Below the pieces are notes generated by a model that saw nothing but the letters and a program-made list of their open reading frames with translations, made no database searches and was not told the origin of the DNA. A stretch of DNA of 64,000 bases from Sphingomonas sp. LC-1 (GTDB lineage Bacteria > Pseudomonadota > Alphaproteobacteria > Sphingomonadales > Sphingomonadaceae): contig NZ_JANZXB010000006.1 in NCBI RefSeq assembly GCF_025371035.1, positions 124,001 through 188,000 of the forward strand. Reading direction: 5' to 3'. The translations under genes and the position numbers were made by a program. This document shows positions 17,417 to 25,912 of this stretch, piece by piece (the stretch's first letter is position 1; each line of letters opens with the position of its first letter).

Positions 17417-19015
17417 TCACCCCGCGTCGGAGTCGCGGCGGGACACGCGGATGGCTTCTTCCGCCGTCGTCACGCCATCCAGCACCAGCGCGCGCGCCGC
17501 CGCCGCCAGCGGTTGCTGTCGGGCAAAGGCATGGGCCGCGATGGCCTGTTCGTCGCCGCCCTCGTTGATCAGCCGCCGGATCGTGTCGTCGACGCGCACC
17601 GCCTCGTACACGCCGGTCCGCCCCTTATACCCGGTGCCGTTGCACTGCGGACAGCCGACCGCCTCATACACGATCGCCTTGTTCTCGATCCCGAGCAGCG
17701 GTGCCACCGTATGCTTGGCCTTCACCGGCCGCTTGCACGCCGGGCACAGCCGCCGCACCAGCCGCTGCGCGATGACGGCGCGCAGGGTCGAGGCGAGCAG
17801 GAACGGTTCGACCTTCATGTCGCGCATCCGGGTGATCGCGCCGACCGCGTCGTTGGTGTGCACGGTCGACAGCACCAGATGCCCGGTCAGCGACGCCTGC
17901 ACCGCGATCTCGGCAGTTTCGCGGTCGCGGATTTCGCCGACCATCACCACGTCCGGGTCCTGACGCAGGATCGCACGCAATCCGGCCGCGAAGGTCAGGC
18001 CGACCTTGGCGTTGACCTGGGTCTGCCCCACCCCCTCGACCGCATATTCGACCGGGTCCTCAACGGTCAGGATGTTGCGGCTGCCATCGTTGAGCAGGCG
18101 GAGCGCGGCATAGAGGCTGGTCGTCTTGCCCGAGCCCGTAGGCCCAGTGACCAGGATGATGCCGTTGGGCTCGCTGAGCGCCTCGCGCAGCAGCGCGTAC
18201 ATGGCCGGGTTCATCCCCAGCGCGTCGAGGTCGATCCCGGCATTCTCCTTGTCGAGGATACGCAGCACCACCCGCTCGCCCGCCCGGCTGGGCAGGGTCG
18301 AGACGCGCACGTCGAGCAGCTTGCCGCCCAAAGTCAGCGCCATGCGCCCGTCCTGCGGCACACGGCGTTCGGCGATGTCGAGCCGCGCCATGACCTTGAT
18401 ACGGCTGACCACCACGGGCGCGACATGCGGCGGCATGCGCAGCGTCTCGCGCAGCACGCCATCGATCCGCATCCGCACGACCAGGCCGGTCTCGTAGGGC
18501 TCGATATGGATGTCCGACACGCCGTTGCGCGCGGCGTCGGCGATGATGCCGTTGATCAGACGGATGGCAGGCGCGTCGTCGGCGGTGTCGAGCAGGTCCT
18601 CGGCGGTCGGGATGCCGTCGGCCAGCATGTCCAGCTCGTCGCCCATGCCCACCGCCGCGATCGCGGTCGCCTGTCCGTCCATCGCATAGGCGTCGGACAG
18701 AAGGCGGTCGAAAGCGGGCGCCTCGACCCGTGCAACGGCGAAGGGGCGGCCGATATGGCGGCGCAGTTCGATCAGCGCACGTGGGTCCGCCCCGTCGCGC
18801 AATGCTATGGTCAGCGGGTCCGCGGCCTGCACCACCGTGCCGAACTTGCGCGCATAGGCATAGGGGATGGTCAGCGGCGCGACCAGCTCCAGCGCCTCTA
18901 CCGTTTCCTCCACCGGCGACATGGGCAAGGCATCGCCGCCACCGACGGGCTCGGCGGCCCCCAGCGGCAGGGGGACCATATCCCCGGAAGAGACGGATTG
19001 CGGCTCGTCAGTCAC
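17417..19015 (-). CDS. gspE: Type II secretion ATPase E
   Basis: 532 residues from GTG 19015, overlapping the gspD stop; the longer open frame is an overlap with gspD. Walker A GPTGSGKTT is near residue 291, the Asp box and Walker B (DPDVVMVGEIRDRETAEIA) follow, and the tetracysteine zinc motif (CPACKRP and CPQCNGTGYKGRTG) marks true GspE rather than PilT. The hexameric cytoplasmic ATPase drives pseudopilus assembly. The repeat gap after its stop could lower expression of gspF and the genes beyond. Confidence 0.94.
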   Translation of the reverse strand: MTDEPQSVSSGDMVPLPLGAAEPVGGGDALPMSPVEETVEALELVAPLTIPYAYARKFGTVVQAADPLTIALRDGADPRALIELRRHIGRPFAVARVEAPAFDRLLSDAYAMDGQATAIAAVGMGDELDMLADGIPTAEDLLDTADDAPAIRLINGIIADAARNGVSDIHIEPYETGLVVRMRIDGVLRETLRMPPHVAPVVVSRIKVMARLDIAERRVPQDGRMALTLGGKLLDVRVSTLPSRAGERVVLRILDKENAGIDLDALGMNPAMYALLREALSEPNGIILVTGPTGSGKTTSLYAALRLLNDGSRNILTVEDPVEYAVEGVGQTQVNAKVGLTFAAGLRAILRQDPDVVMVGEIRDRETAEIAVQASLTGHLVLSTVHTNDAVGAITRMRDMKVEPFLLASTLRAVIAQRLVRRLCPACKRPVKAKHTVAPLLGIENKAIVYEAVGCPQCNGTGYKGRTGVYEAVRVDDTIRRLINEGGDEQAIAAHAFARQQPLAAAARALVLDGVTTAEEAIRVSRRDSDAG

Positions 19016-21236
19016 GGCGCTTGATCGGTTCGACCGACTTGGCGACGGGGACCGCGATGCGCGGGTCCTCGATATTGCCGGGCATCGGCGCATGCGGGAT
19101 GGGCGGCGCGGCGTTCATGTAATCACGGACCAGCTCGTCGATCGAGGGCTCGACGCCGGGCTGGGCATAGCCCTGAAGCTGGCGGAGATAGCCGTAACGC
19201 TGCTCGGTGACGCGGCGGCTGTCCTCGGGCGTGCGCAGGATGGTCGGGCGGATGAAGACCATCAGATTGGTCTTGGACCGGCTGCGCGCCTTGGAGCGGA
19301 ACAGCGCGCCCAGGCCGGGTATGTCGCCGAGCAGCGGGATCTTCTCGATGGTGCGGCGCTCATTGTCGTCGAGCAGGCCGCCGATGACCGTGATCTGGCC
19401 GTCATCGGGGGTGAAGACATTCTCGAAGGCGCGCTTGTTGAGGATCAGCTCGCTGTTGTTGCTCGACACGGGTCCGGCGATCGAACTCACCTCCAGTCTA
19501 ACATAGAGCTTCAGCGAGCCACCCGCATTGACCTGCGGCTTCACGTCGAGCTGGATGCCGACATTCTGGCGCTGCACGGTGCGGAAGGCATTGTCGAAAT
19601 TGTTCGACAATGCCTGGCCGGTGGTCACCGGGATTTCCTGCCCGACCAGGCTGTGCGCCTGTTGATTGTCGAGCGTGATGATGTGCGGAACCTGGAGCAG
19701 ATTGGACGTCGTATCGCTCTTCACCGCATTGATGATCGCGCCGAACACCGTGTCGCCGATCTGCCCGCCCCAGCCGGCAAAGCCGCCGGTGGTGCCCAGG
19801 ATCGACTGAACCGCCGACTGGGTCAGCTGGCTATAGGCCTGGTTGGGGACGTTGGTCGTGGTCCGCGTGCCGTCGGGCGCGACCACCGTGGTCGTGGTGC
19901 CGCCGATCGTGTTCGCCCCGACCGCGCCTGCGATCTGGAGGATGTTGGGTGCGGTATTGCCATAGGTCGATGCGGCGAACGCCCCGCCCGACAGGCTGCC
20001 GAGCAGGAATTGCGCCCCCAGCCGCCGCGCGGTCTGGTCGGACACTTCGGCGACGATCGCCTCGATCAGTACCTGTTCGCGGCGTACGTCGAGTTGGCGG
20101 ATCACCTCGCCGATCTGGCGCTGGATGTCGGCGGGGCCGGCGATCACGATGGCGTTGGCGCCGGTGAAGCGGGTGACGACCGCCGCCGTCCGCCCGCCTT
20201 GCGTGCTGATCGCGGGCTGCTGTCCGCTCTGGCCGCCGGCTCCGGGGGCACCGGCCGCCTGGGGCTGCGCCACGGGCTGGATACGCTGGGCGATCGCGGT
20301 GCCCGCCGCCGAGCCCGCCTGGGAATTGGTCTGGGTGAAGCTGCCGCGCGACAGGGTGGTTTCCTGCACCGGATCGGGCGTCTGGCCGACCAGTTGCTGG
20401 AGTACCGGCAAAAGCTGCTCGGCATCGGCATTTTGCAGGAAGACGACGCGAATCTCGGTGCCGCTCTTCGCCTTGTTGTCCAGGTCGATCGCGATCTGGG
20501 CGAAGCGCGCCACGCTCGACGGATCGCCGCGCAGCGCGATCGAGTTGGAACTGTCGATCGCGACCACCGACACACCGGTTCCGCCTTGCGCAGGCGCGCC
20601 GCCCTGCCCGCCACCGCCACCGCCACCGCCCGCCAGCGTCTGGAGCGCGGTCGCGATCTCGCGCGCGCCCGCATTCCTCAGCGCGATGACGCGGGTCGAC
20701 GCGTTGTCGGCGTCGATCCGGCGAACCACCTCGCGGATGCGGCGGATATTGTCGGCGAAGTCGACCACGACCAGGCTGTTGCCCGCGCGGTTCGCCGTCA
20801 CCGATCCTTGCGCGCTGACCAGCGGGCGCACCGTCTCCAGCGCGCTGTTCGCGTCGATCGCGCGCAGGCGGATGATCTCGGTGACATAGGAATTGCGGTT
20901 CGCCCCCGACGATCCGATCCGGCTGGGCTGCGAGGCGGCATTGTCGATCGGCTGCACCCGGAACGCCCCGCCCGCGCTGGGCACTGCGACCAGGCCGTTG
21001 GAGCGCAGCGTCGAGAGGAATATCTCGAAATATTCGGACCGGGACAGCGGTCGGTCGGTCACCACCGTCACCTTGCCGTTCACCCGGCTGTCGATGATGA
21101 AGGTGCGGCCCGTCACCTTGGCGGCATCGGCGATGAAGGCGCGGATATCGGCGTCGCGGACGTTGAGCGTGGTCTGCGCCTGCACCCCCGCCGCCAGGGC
21201 GAGCGCCAGAACCGAACCGAGGACGAGCTTCTTCAT
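19008..21236 (-). CDS. gspD: Type II secretion outer-membrane secretin D
   Basis: 742 residues with a Sec signal (MKKLVLGSVLALALAAGVQAQ). Periplasmic N0-N3 domains (about residues 22-400) are followed by the C-terminal secretin domain containing VPLLGDIPGLGALFR-type and NLMVFIRPTIL motifs. N2-N3 includes a Gly-rich loop and a long Gln/Gly/Ala-rich insertion. It forms the outer-membrane channel. No pilotin GspS is encoded nearby. Its ATG overlaps the gspC stop by 4 bp. Confidence 0.95.
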   Translation of the reverse strand: MKKLVLGSVLALALAAGVQAQTTLNVRDADIRAFIADAAKVTGRTFIIDSRVNGKVTVVTDRPLSRSEYFEIFLSTLRSNGLVAVPSAGGAFRVQPIDNAASQPSRIGSSGANRNSYVTEIIRLRAIDANSALETVRPLVSAQGSVTANRAGNSLVVVDFADNIRRIREVVRRIDADNASTRVIALRNAGAREIATALQTLAGGGGGGGGQGGAPAQGGTGVSVVAIDSSNSIALRGDPSSVARFAQIAIDLDNKAKSGTEIRVVFLQNADAEQLLPVLQQLVGQTPDPVQETTLSRGSFTQTNSQAGSAAGTAIAQRIQPVAQPQAAGAPGAGGQSGQQPAISTQGGRTAAVVTRFTGANAIVIAGPADIQRQIGEVIRQLDVRREQVLIEAIVAEVSDQTARRLGAQFLLGSLSGGAFAASTYGNTAPNILQIAGAVGANTIGGTTTTVVAPDGTRTTTNVPNQAYSQLTQSAVQSILGTTGGFAGWGGQIGDTVFGAIINAVKSDTTSNLLQVPHIITLDNQQAHSLVGQEIPVTTGQALSNNFDNAFRTVQRQNVGIQLDVKPQVNAGGSLKLYVRLEVSSIAGPVSSNNSELILNKRAFENVFTPDDGQITVIGGLLDDNERRTIEKIPLLGDIPGLGALFRSKARSRSKTNLMVFIRPTILRTPEDSRRVTEQRYGYLRQLQGYAQPGVEPSIDELVRDYMNAAPPIPHAPMPGNIEDPRIAVPVAKSVEPIKRRD

Positions 21237-22090
21237 GGCCGTGGTGCCGCAATCTGGAGGGAGAGCGGCAGCGTCTGGTCGCCCCGCTCGACCGTGATGG
21301 AGAGAGAACCGCCCTGTGCGAAATCGCTTGCCAGCCGGTCAAGGTCGCCTGGCCCGCTGACGGAGCGCCCGCCCAGTGCGGTAACGATATCGCCTTCGCG
21401 CAGGCCCGCCGCGCGGAACGCCGCACCCGAACCCATCGGCCGGACGACCAGGCCCGAGACGCGCCCGCCGTCCAGCCGCGGGATGAAGCCGATATCGCTG
21501 CGCAACTGCGCGATCGCGACGCCACCCTGGGGCGGGACGGGGCCGGATAGCGGCGCGGACGGCGCGCCCGGGACCGGGGCGGAGACGGTGGCGGGTGGCG
21601 CGTCGGACTGGTCGAGATACAGATCCTCGGTCGCACCGCCGCGATCGATGGTGATATGGTCGAACGCCACCGCCTTCAACGTGACGCCCGGCTGGATTTC
21701 CTCGCCGACCGACACCGAACGCTGGACGCCGTCGGCCCCCGCGACGATGGCCGAGCCGCGTCCCATCGCCTCGTCGATCCGGGTGCCGTAGAGGGTCAGC
21801 TGAAGGTTGGTGACGGCAGCCGGGGCGGCCTGTGCCCCCTGCAAGCGGAAAAACGGGTCGAAGCCTTCGAGGATCGCCGCCGTCGAGCCTGCGACGACAG
21901 GGGCAACCGGCCGCCAGTCACCCAACGGCGAAATCGGCGTCACAATCACCCATAGCAGCCGCGCACCCTGAACGGCGAGACCCGCCATCAGGGCCAGTTC
22001 GGCCACCGAGTAGACATTCACGACCGGCAAGCGCCGCAACAATCGGCGCCCGCGCGCGTCGAGCCTCAACCGCATGAAATTAGACCCCAT
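21233..22090 (-). CDS. gspC: Type II secretion protein C with PDZ domain
   Basis: 285 residues from ATG 22090; ATG 22075 is an equally possible start. One N-terminal membrane span (about residues 25-45) is followed by the homology region that contacts GspD. A C-terminal PDZ domain (about 195-285) contains the motif GSGAAFRAAGLREGDIVTALGG. GspC links platform and secretin. It heads the operon; the promoter must lie in the short region shared with the divergent dioxygenase gene at 22169. Confidence 0.9.
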   Translation of the reverse strand: MGSNFMRLRLDARGRRLLRRLPVVNVYSVAELALMAGLAVQGARLLWVIVTPISPLGDWRPVAPVVAGSTAAILEGFDPFFRLQGAQAAPAAVTNLQLTLYGTRIDEAMGRGSAIVAGADGVQRSVSVGEEIQPGVTLKAVAFDHITIDRGGATEDLYLDQSDAPPATVSAPVPGAPSAPLSGPVPPQGGVAIAQLRSDIGFIPRLDGGRVSGLVVRPMGSGAAFRAAGLREGDIVTALGGRSVSGPGDLDRLASDFAQGGSLSITVERGDQTLPLSLQIAAPRP

Positions 22091-22168
22091 CCGCTTTTCA
22101 GCCACTAGGCATGGCATGTTACACGTTTGCGTCAAACCCCCGAAACATGTTCGTCATACTCGTTTCAC

Positions 22169-22852
22169 ATGGACATTGCGATGAACAGGCCCGCTACGAA
22201 CTCGCCGACACTGGGCAATGGTCTTGATCCGACACCGATCGTCGCGCGGCTGAGCGCCATGCCGGGCGTGCAGCGCCTGCCCAGCCCCAAGCTGACACTG
22301 TTCATCGCGCGCGACATTCTGCCGCCCGATCTATGCGCCGTGCTGATGGCGCGAATCGATGCGGTCCGCCGCCCCTCGACCATCGCCGACGCCAATGGCG
22401 ACACCGCCTATCGCACCAGCGAGACTGGCGACCTGCCCGCAGACGATCCGGCCGTGATCGAAACCGAACGGCGGATCGCGATGCTGACCGGCCTGTCGGG
22501 CGAATATGGCGAGCCGATCCAGGGACAGCGCTATGCCGTGGGGCAGGAATTCAAGCAGCATACCGATTATTTCGAACCCAAGGGGTTGGACTATCATCGC
22601 TATTGCGCCCTGTCGGGCAACCGGACCTGGACGGTGATGCTGTATCTGAACACGCCGGAAGCGGGCGGCGCGACGCGGTTCAAGGTGGTGGACAAGATGA
22701 TCCAGCCCGAACCCGGCAAGCTGGTCGCCTGGAGCAACCGTCGCGCGGACGGCTCGACCAACCCCGCCACGCTGCATCAGGCGATGAAGGTGCGGGCGGG
22801 GGTGAAATATGTCATCACCAAATGGTATCGGGAATTGCCCTGGCGGGGGTGA
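22169..22852 (+). CDS. 2OG-Fe(II) oxygenase, prolyl-4-hydroxylase-like
   Basis: 227 residues. The iron triad is His131-x-Asp133 (KQHTDYF) and His203 (TLHQAM), and Lys213 binds 2-oxoglutarate in the order expected for the P4Hc domain. ATG 22169 is preferred, but ATG 22181 is possible. Bacterial members hydroxylate prolines or other residues in proteins or small molecules; the substrate here is unknown. It is divergent from gspC with under 80 bp between the starts. Confidence 0.85.
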   Translation: MDIAMNRPATNSPTLGNGLDPTPIVARLSAMPGVQRLPSPKLTLFIARDILPPDLCAVLMARIDAVRRPSTIADANGDTAYRTSETGDLPADDPAVIETERRIAMLTGLSGEYGEPIQGQRYAVGQEFKQHTDYFEPKGLDYHRYCALSGNRTWTVMLYLNTPEAGGATRFKVVDKMIQPEPGKLVAWSNRRADGSTNPATLHQAMKVRAGVKYVITKWYRELPWRG

Positions 22853-22863
22853 AGACGAACCTC

Positions 22864-22888
22864 CGTTCTTCCTGAGCGAAGTCGAAGC
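22864..22888. repeat. Family B repeat unit
   Basis: A single unit with the core CCTGAGCGAAGTCGAAG just downstream of the dioxygenase stop, matching the arms in gspH. Confidence 0.7.
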
Positions 22889-22913
22889 CCACTCCCCGCC
22901 CCTCCCCAAACGG

Positions 22914-22949
22914 AAAAAAGCCGCCGTCCGGATCACCCCGGACGGCGGC
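22914..22949 (-). terminator. Rho-independent terminator of the TonB-receptor transcript
   Basis: On the minus strand a 12-bp GC stem (GCCGCCGTCCGG with its complement) is followed by six T residues, 25 bp after the receptor stop at 22975. It lacks a T run in the other direction, so it serves the minus-strand transcript. Confidence 0.85.
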
Positions 22950-22974
22950 CCATCACCGAAACCCGCCTAAGGGA

Positions 22975-25803
22975 TTAGAAGGTCGTGCTGATCCCCAGCG
23001 AGAACACGCGGCCCAGATCATAGCGGTTCAGATACACGAACCGGCCATTCCCGAAATCCTGCCGCTCGTTATACCGCGTGCGGGTCAGGTTGCGGGCTTC
23101 GGCCTTCAATTCGAACTTGCCGCCCATCAACTCGAAGCCCTGCCGCGCCACGAGGTCGAGGCGGATGCCCGGCACCTCGACGATGTCCGGCTGGAAACCC
23201 GTACCCGACAGGTTGGACGGTCCGCGATTGGTCACGCGGTTGCTGGCATAGTTGAACAGCAGCGTGATCTGCGACAGCGCGGCGGTATCCTCCAGGCCCA
23301 GTTGCAGGTTGACCAGATGATCCGACTGGCCGGTCAGCGAAGCCCCGTCCCGGAACAGCAGCCGCGCGGGGCCGAAGCCCGAGGCACAGCCCGCGAGCCC
23401 CGGCGAACCCGCCGCCGATGCCGGGTTGGGCACGCAGGTCGCGTCCGCATTGATCTTCGACTTGGTGTAGGTGTAGTTCGCGATCGCGACGAGGCGGCGG
23501 GTGGCGAAGAAATCCCCACCCAGTCCGGCCAGCGGCACATATTTCTGCAACTCGACTTCCGCACCATAAAGGGTCGCCGAAGGCAGATAGGTGAAGCCCG
23601 TCTGCAACCGGTCGTCCGCACCGGTGTAGAAGCCGACCTGTTCGATCGGGTTCTTGATCCGCTTATAGAAGCCCGCCAGCGTGAAGCGCTGATCGCGAGC
23701 ATAGAACCATTCGTAGCGCGCTTCCAGGTTCCACAATTCGCTGTCGCGCAGGTTCGGGTTACCGAAGAACAGGCGGTCCGAATCCGGGTCGCGGAACTGC
23801 TGCGGCGCCAATTCGCGGAACTGCGGGCGCGAGATGGTCTTCGCGCCGCTCGCGCGCAATTGCATGTCGGCGGCGAAATTCCAGGTCAGCGTACCGGCGG
23901 GCAGGAAATAGTCGTTCTTCAGCCGCGTGGTGGCGCTCTGTACCGGCGTCACCGTCTCGACCGCCGTCTCATAACGGAGGCCCGCCACCGCACGCAGGCC
24001 GTCGGTCACTTCCGCTTCCGCCTGCGCATAACCGGCATGGACGTTCAGCTTCGCGTCGTACGCATAAGCGCCCGCCTGGGTCGAGAATTGCAACTGGAGC
24101 GTACACGCCCCCTGCCCGCGCAGCGGACAGGCATTGTTGATGACGTCCGGGCTCAGCAGATAGTCCGGGCGATAGAGATTGTACGGGAAGCCCGGCGCGG
24201 TGCCCGCACCGTCGCTGGTCTGATAGTTGAACTGGATACGGCTCGAATAGCGGTCCGTGCCCTGGTAGAAATAACCGGTGCTGAGCGTGATCGGGCGGTC
24301 GCTGTCGATCTTGTAGGAAAGATCGGCCTGTCCGGTCCACAGATTCTCGTTCAATTCCGAGAAGATGATCGAGGCGAAGGGGGTAAAGCGCTGCGTCACC
24401 TGATAGGCGCCGTTGCACTGCAATCCGCCAGCGCCATTCGCGCCGTCATAGCTGATCGGCAGGCCGTTGCTGGTCCGTGCGGAACAAAGATAGTCGAACT
24501 GCCGCTCATAGGGCGCATTGCGCTTGGAGTTCGCGAAGGCGCCGCGCGCGTCGAACTTCAACGCGTCGGTCAGCTTGAACTCGCCGACGAGCTGGCTTTC
24601 GATCAGCTGGCGCTCGAACCAGTTGGTGTTCTGCTGGAAGCGCAGGCCGCTGGCATTGTTATAGACTTCCGCCGCCGAGCCGCGACCCTGCTTCAGCGTG
24701 TCGTGGATATAGACGTTGGTCCAGCGCACCGTGTTGTCGCCGAATTCATAGCCCAGCCCGACCAGCGCATTGGCGACGATGCGATTGTCGGTCAGCAGCG
24801 TGCGGAAATCGTTGCGGATCGTGCCGTCGGGCGACACCGAGTCCTGCTGGATCGCCGAGCGGGTGCGGAAGGTGTTGGAGAGCGAGAGCGAGGAGATCAC
24901 GCCCAGGCGGTCGCTGCCGATGTCGAAGACCGAGCCCGCCGACAGCTCGCCCGACAGATTGGCGGGCAGCTGGTTGTTGCGCTGGAGCAAGGTGGTCGAG
25001 GCGTTGGACAGGCCCGCCACCTGCGCGGCGGGAACGATGCCCGAGCCCTTGCCCGCCTGTACGTCGCGCACGAACTGCGGCACGCCGCGCGTGCCGTCAT
25101 CGAAGCCCAGCCAGTCGGCATCACCGCCCGCATAGGTATAGCCCAGCTCGCTGGTCGTGACATCGTCGGCCGCGACGGTAAACCCGCCCGAGATGAAGTT
25201 CTTGGCCGGGATCGCCTTGGTCGTCAGGTTGATGACGCCGCCGCCGAACTCGCCGGGGTAGTTGACCGAATAGGTCTTCTGGACCAGCGCCGAGCCGACG
25301 ATCGTGGTCGGGAAGATGTCGAGCGGGACCGAGCGGCGCAGCGGCTCGGGGCTGGGCAAGGGTGAGCCGTTGAGCAGCGACGAGGAGTAGCGATCGCCCA
25401 GACCGCGGACATAGACGAAGCCGCCGCCGACGACCGACAGGCCGGTGACGCGGGTCAGCGCGCCCGCAATGTCGCCCTCGCCCGTGCGCGCGATGTCGGC
25501 GGCGGACAGGACCGAGACGATCTGCGGCGTGGCGCGGATCGTGTTGGGGATGTTGCGGCCGACGACGACGATCTCGTTGCTGGCCGAGCTATCGACGCCG
25601 GGGGCCGAGATTTCGACCGGCTCTTCCGTCGACTGACCGTCCTGGCCCGTCGGGGTCTGGCTCTGCGGCGTGGCCTGCCCATCGGGGCTGGTCGCGGTGG
25701 TGCTGGTCTGCGGCGGCGCACCGGCCGTCTGCGCGAGCAGAGCGGGCGCGACGAGCTGCGAGGTCAGCAGAAGGAGGGAGGCATAAGCGAGGCGTCGCTG
25801 CAT
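22975..25803 (-). CDS. TonB-dependent outer-membrane receptor
   Basis: 942 residues: a signal peptide (MQRRLAYASLLLLTSQLVAPALLAQ), then a low-complexity Ser/Thr/Gln/Pro linker (about 26-70). A plug domain follows with the TonB-box-like NEIVVVG and FVYVRGLGDRY, then a 22-strand barrel ending in the aromatic FSLGISTTF. It takes up an unknown ligand with TonB energy. It lies downstream of a beta-helix lipoprotein gene, separated by a strong hairpin, and next to the T2SS operon, so receptor and secreted lipoprotein may work together. The ligand cannot be read. Confidence 0.9.
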   Translation of the reverse strand: MQRRLAYASLLLLTSQLVAPALLAQTAGAPPQTSTTATSPDGQATPQSQTPTGQDGQSTEEPVEISAPGVDSSASNEIVVVGRNIPNTIRATPQIVSVLSAADIARTGEGDIAGALTRVTGLSVVGGGFVYVRGLGDRYSSSLLNGSPLPSPEPLRRSVPLDIFPTTIVGSALVQKTYSVNYPGEFGGGVINLTTKAIPAKNFISGGFTVAADDVTTSELGYTYAGGDADWLGFDDGTRGVPQFVRDVQAGKGSGIVPAAQVAGLSNASTTLLQRNNQLPANLSGELSAGSVFDIGSDRLGVISSLSLSNTFRTRSAIQQDSVSPDGTIRNDFRTLLTDNRIVANALVGLGYEFGDNTVRWTNVYIHDTLKQGRGSAAEVYNNASGLRFQQNTNWFERQLIESQLVGEFKLTDALKFDARGAFANSKRNAPYERQFDYLCSARTSNGLPISYDGANGAGGLQCNGAYQVTQRFTPFASIIFSELNENLWTGQADLSYKIDSDRPITLSTGYFYQGTDRYSSRIQFNYQTSDGAGTAPGFPYNLYRPDYLLSPDVINNACPLRGQGACTLQLQFSTQAGAYAYDAKLNVHAGYAQAEAEVTDGLRAVAGLRYETAVETVTPVQSATTRLKNDYFLPAGTLTWNFAADMQLRASGAKTISRPQFRELAPQQFRDPDSDRLFFGNPNLRDSELWNLEARYEWFYARDQRFTLAGFYKRIKNPIEQVGFYTGADDRLQTGFTYLPSATLYGAEVELQKYVPLAGLGGDFFATRRLVAIANYTYTKSKINADATCVPNPASAAGSPGLAGCASGFGPARLLFRDGASLTGQSDHLVNLQLGLEDTAALSQITLLFNYASNRVTNRGPSNLSGTGFQPDIVEVPGIRLDLVARQGFELMGGKFELKAEARNLTRTRYNERQDFGNGRFVYLNRYDLGRVFSLGISTTF

Positions 25804-25836
25804 GGCCGGTTCATCCGATCAGATATATGGAGGAAA

Positions 25837-25865
25837 GCCGGGGCGGCGATGTTCGCCACCCCGGC
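25837..25865 (-). promoter_or_regulatory. Intercistronic hairpin between lipoprotein and receptor genes
   Basis: A 13-bp near-perfect stem (GCCGGGGCGGCGA with TCGCCACCCCGGC, one mismatch, 3-nt loop) lies between the lipoprotein stop and the receptor start. There is no T run after it, so it is more likely an mRNA-stabilising or processing stem, or a partial attenuator, than a full terminator. Confidence 0.55.
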
Positions 25866-25912
25866 CTGCCGAGAGCGCCCGGTCGAGCCAGGGGCGCATG
25901 GTCAGCGGGGCC

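Noticed and set aside
18867-21791. 974-codon open frame on the plus strand opposite gspD
   Set aside because: It is antisense to gspC, gspD and the gspE start, has no recognisable domain, and is the kind of long shadow frame that high GC produces.
23302-25365. Long open frame opposite the first TonB receptor
   Set aside because: Antisense shadow of the receptor; composition (Arg, Val, Ala, Gly) is the complement of receptor codons.
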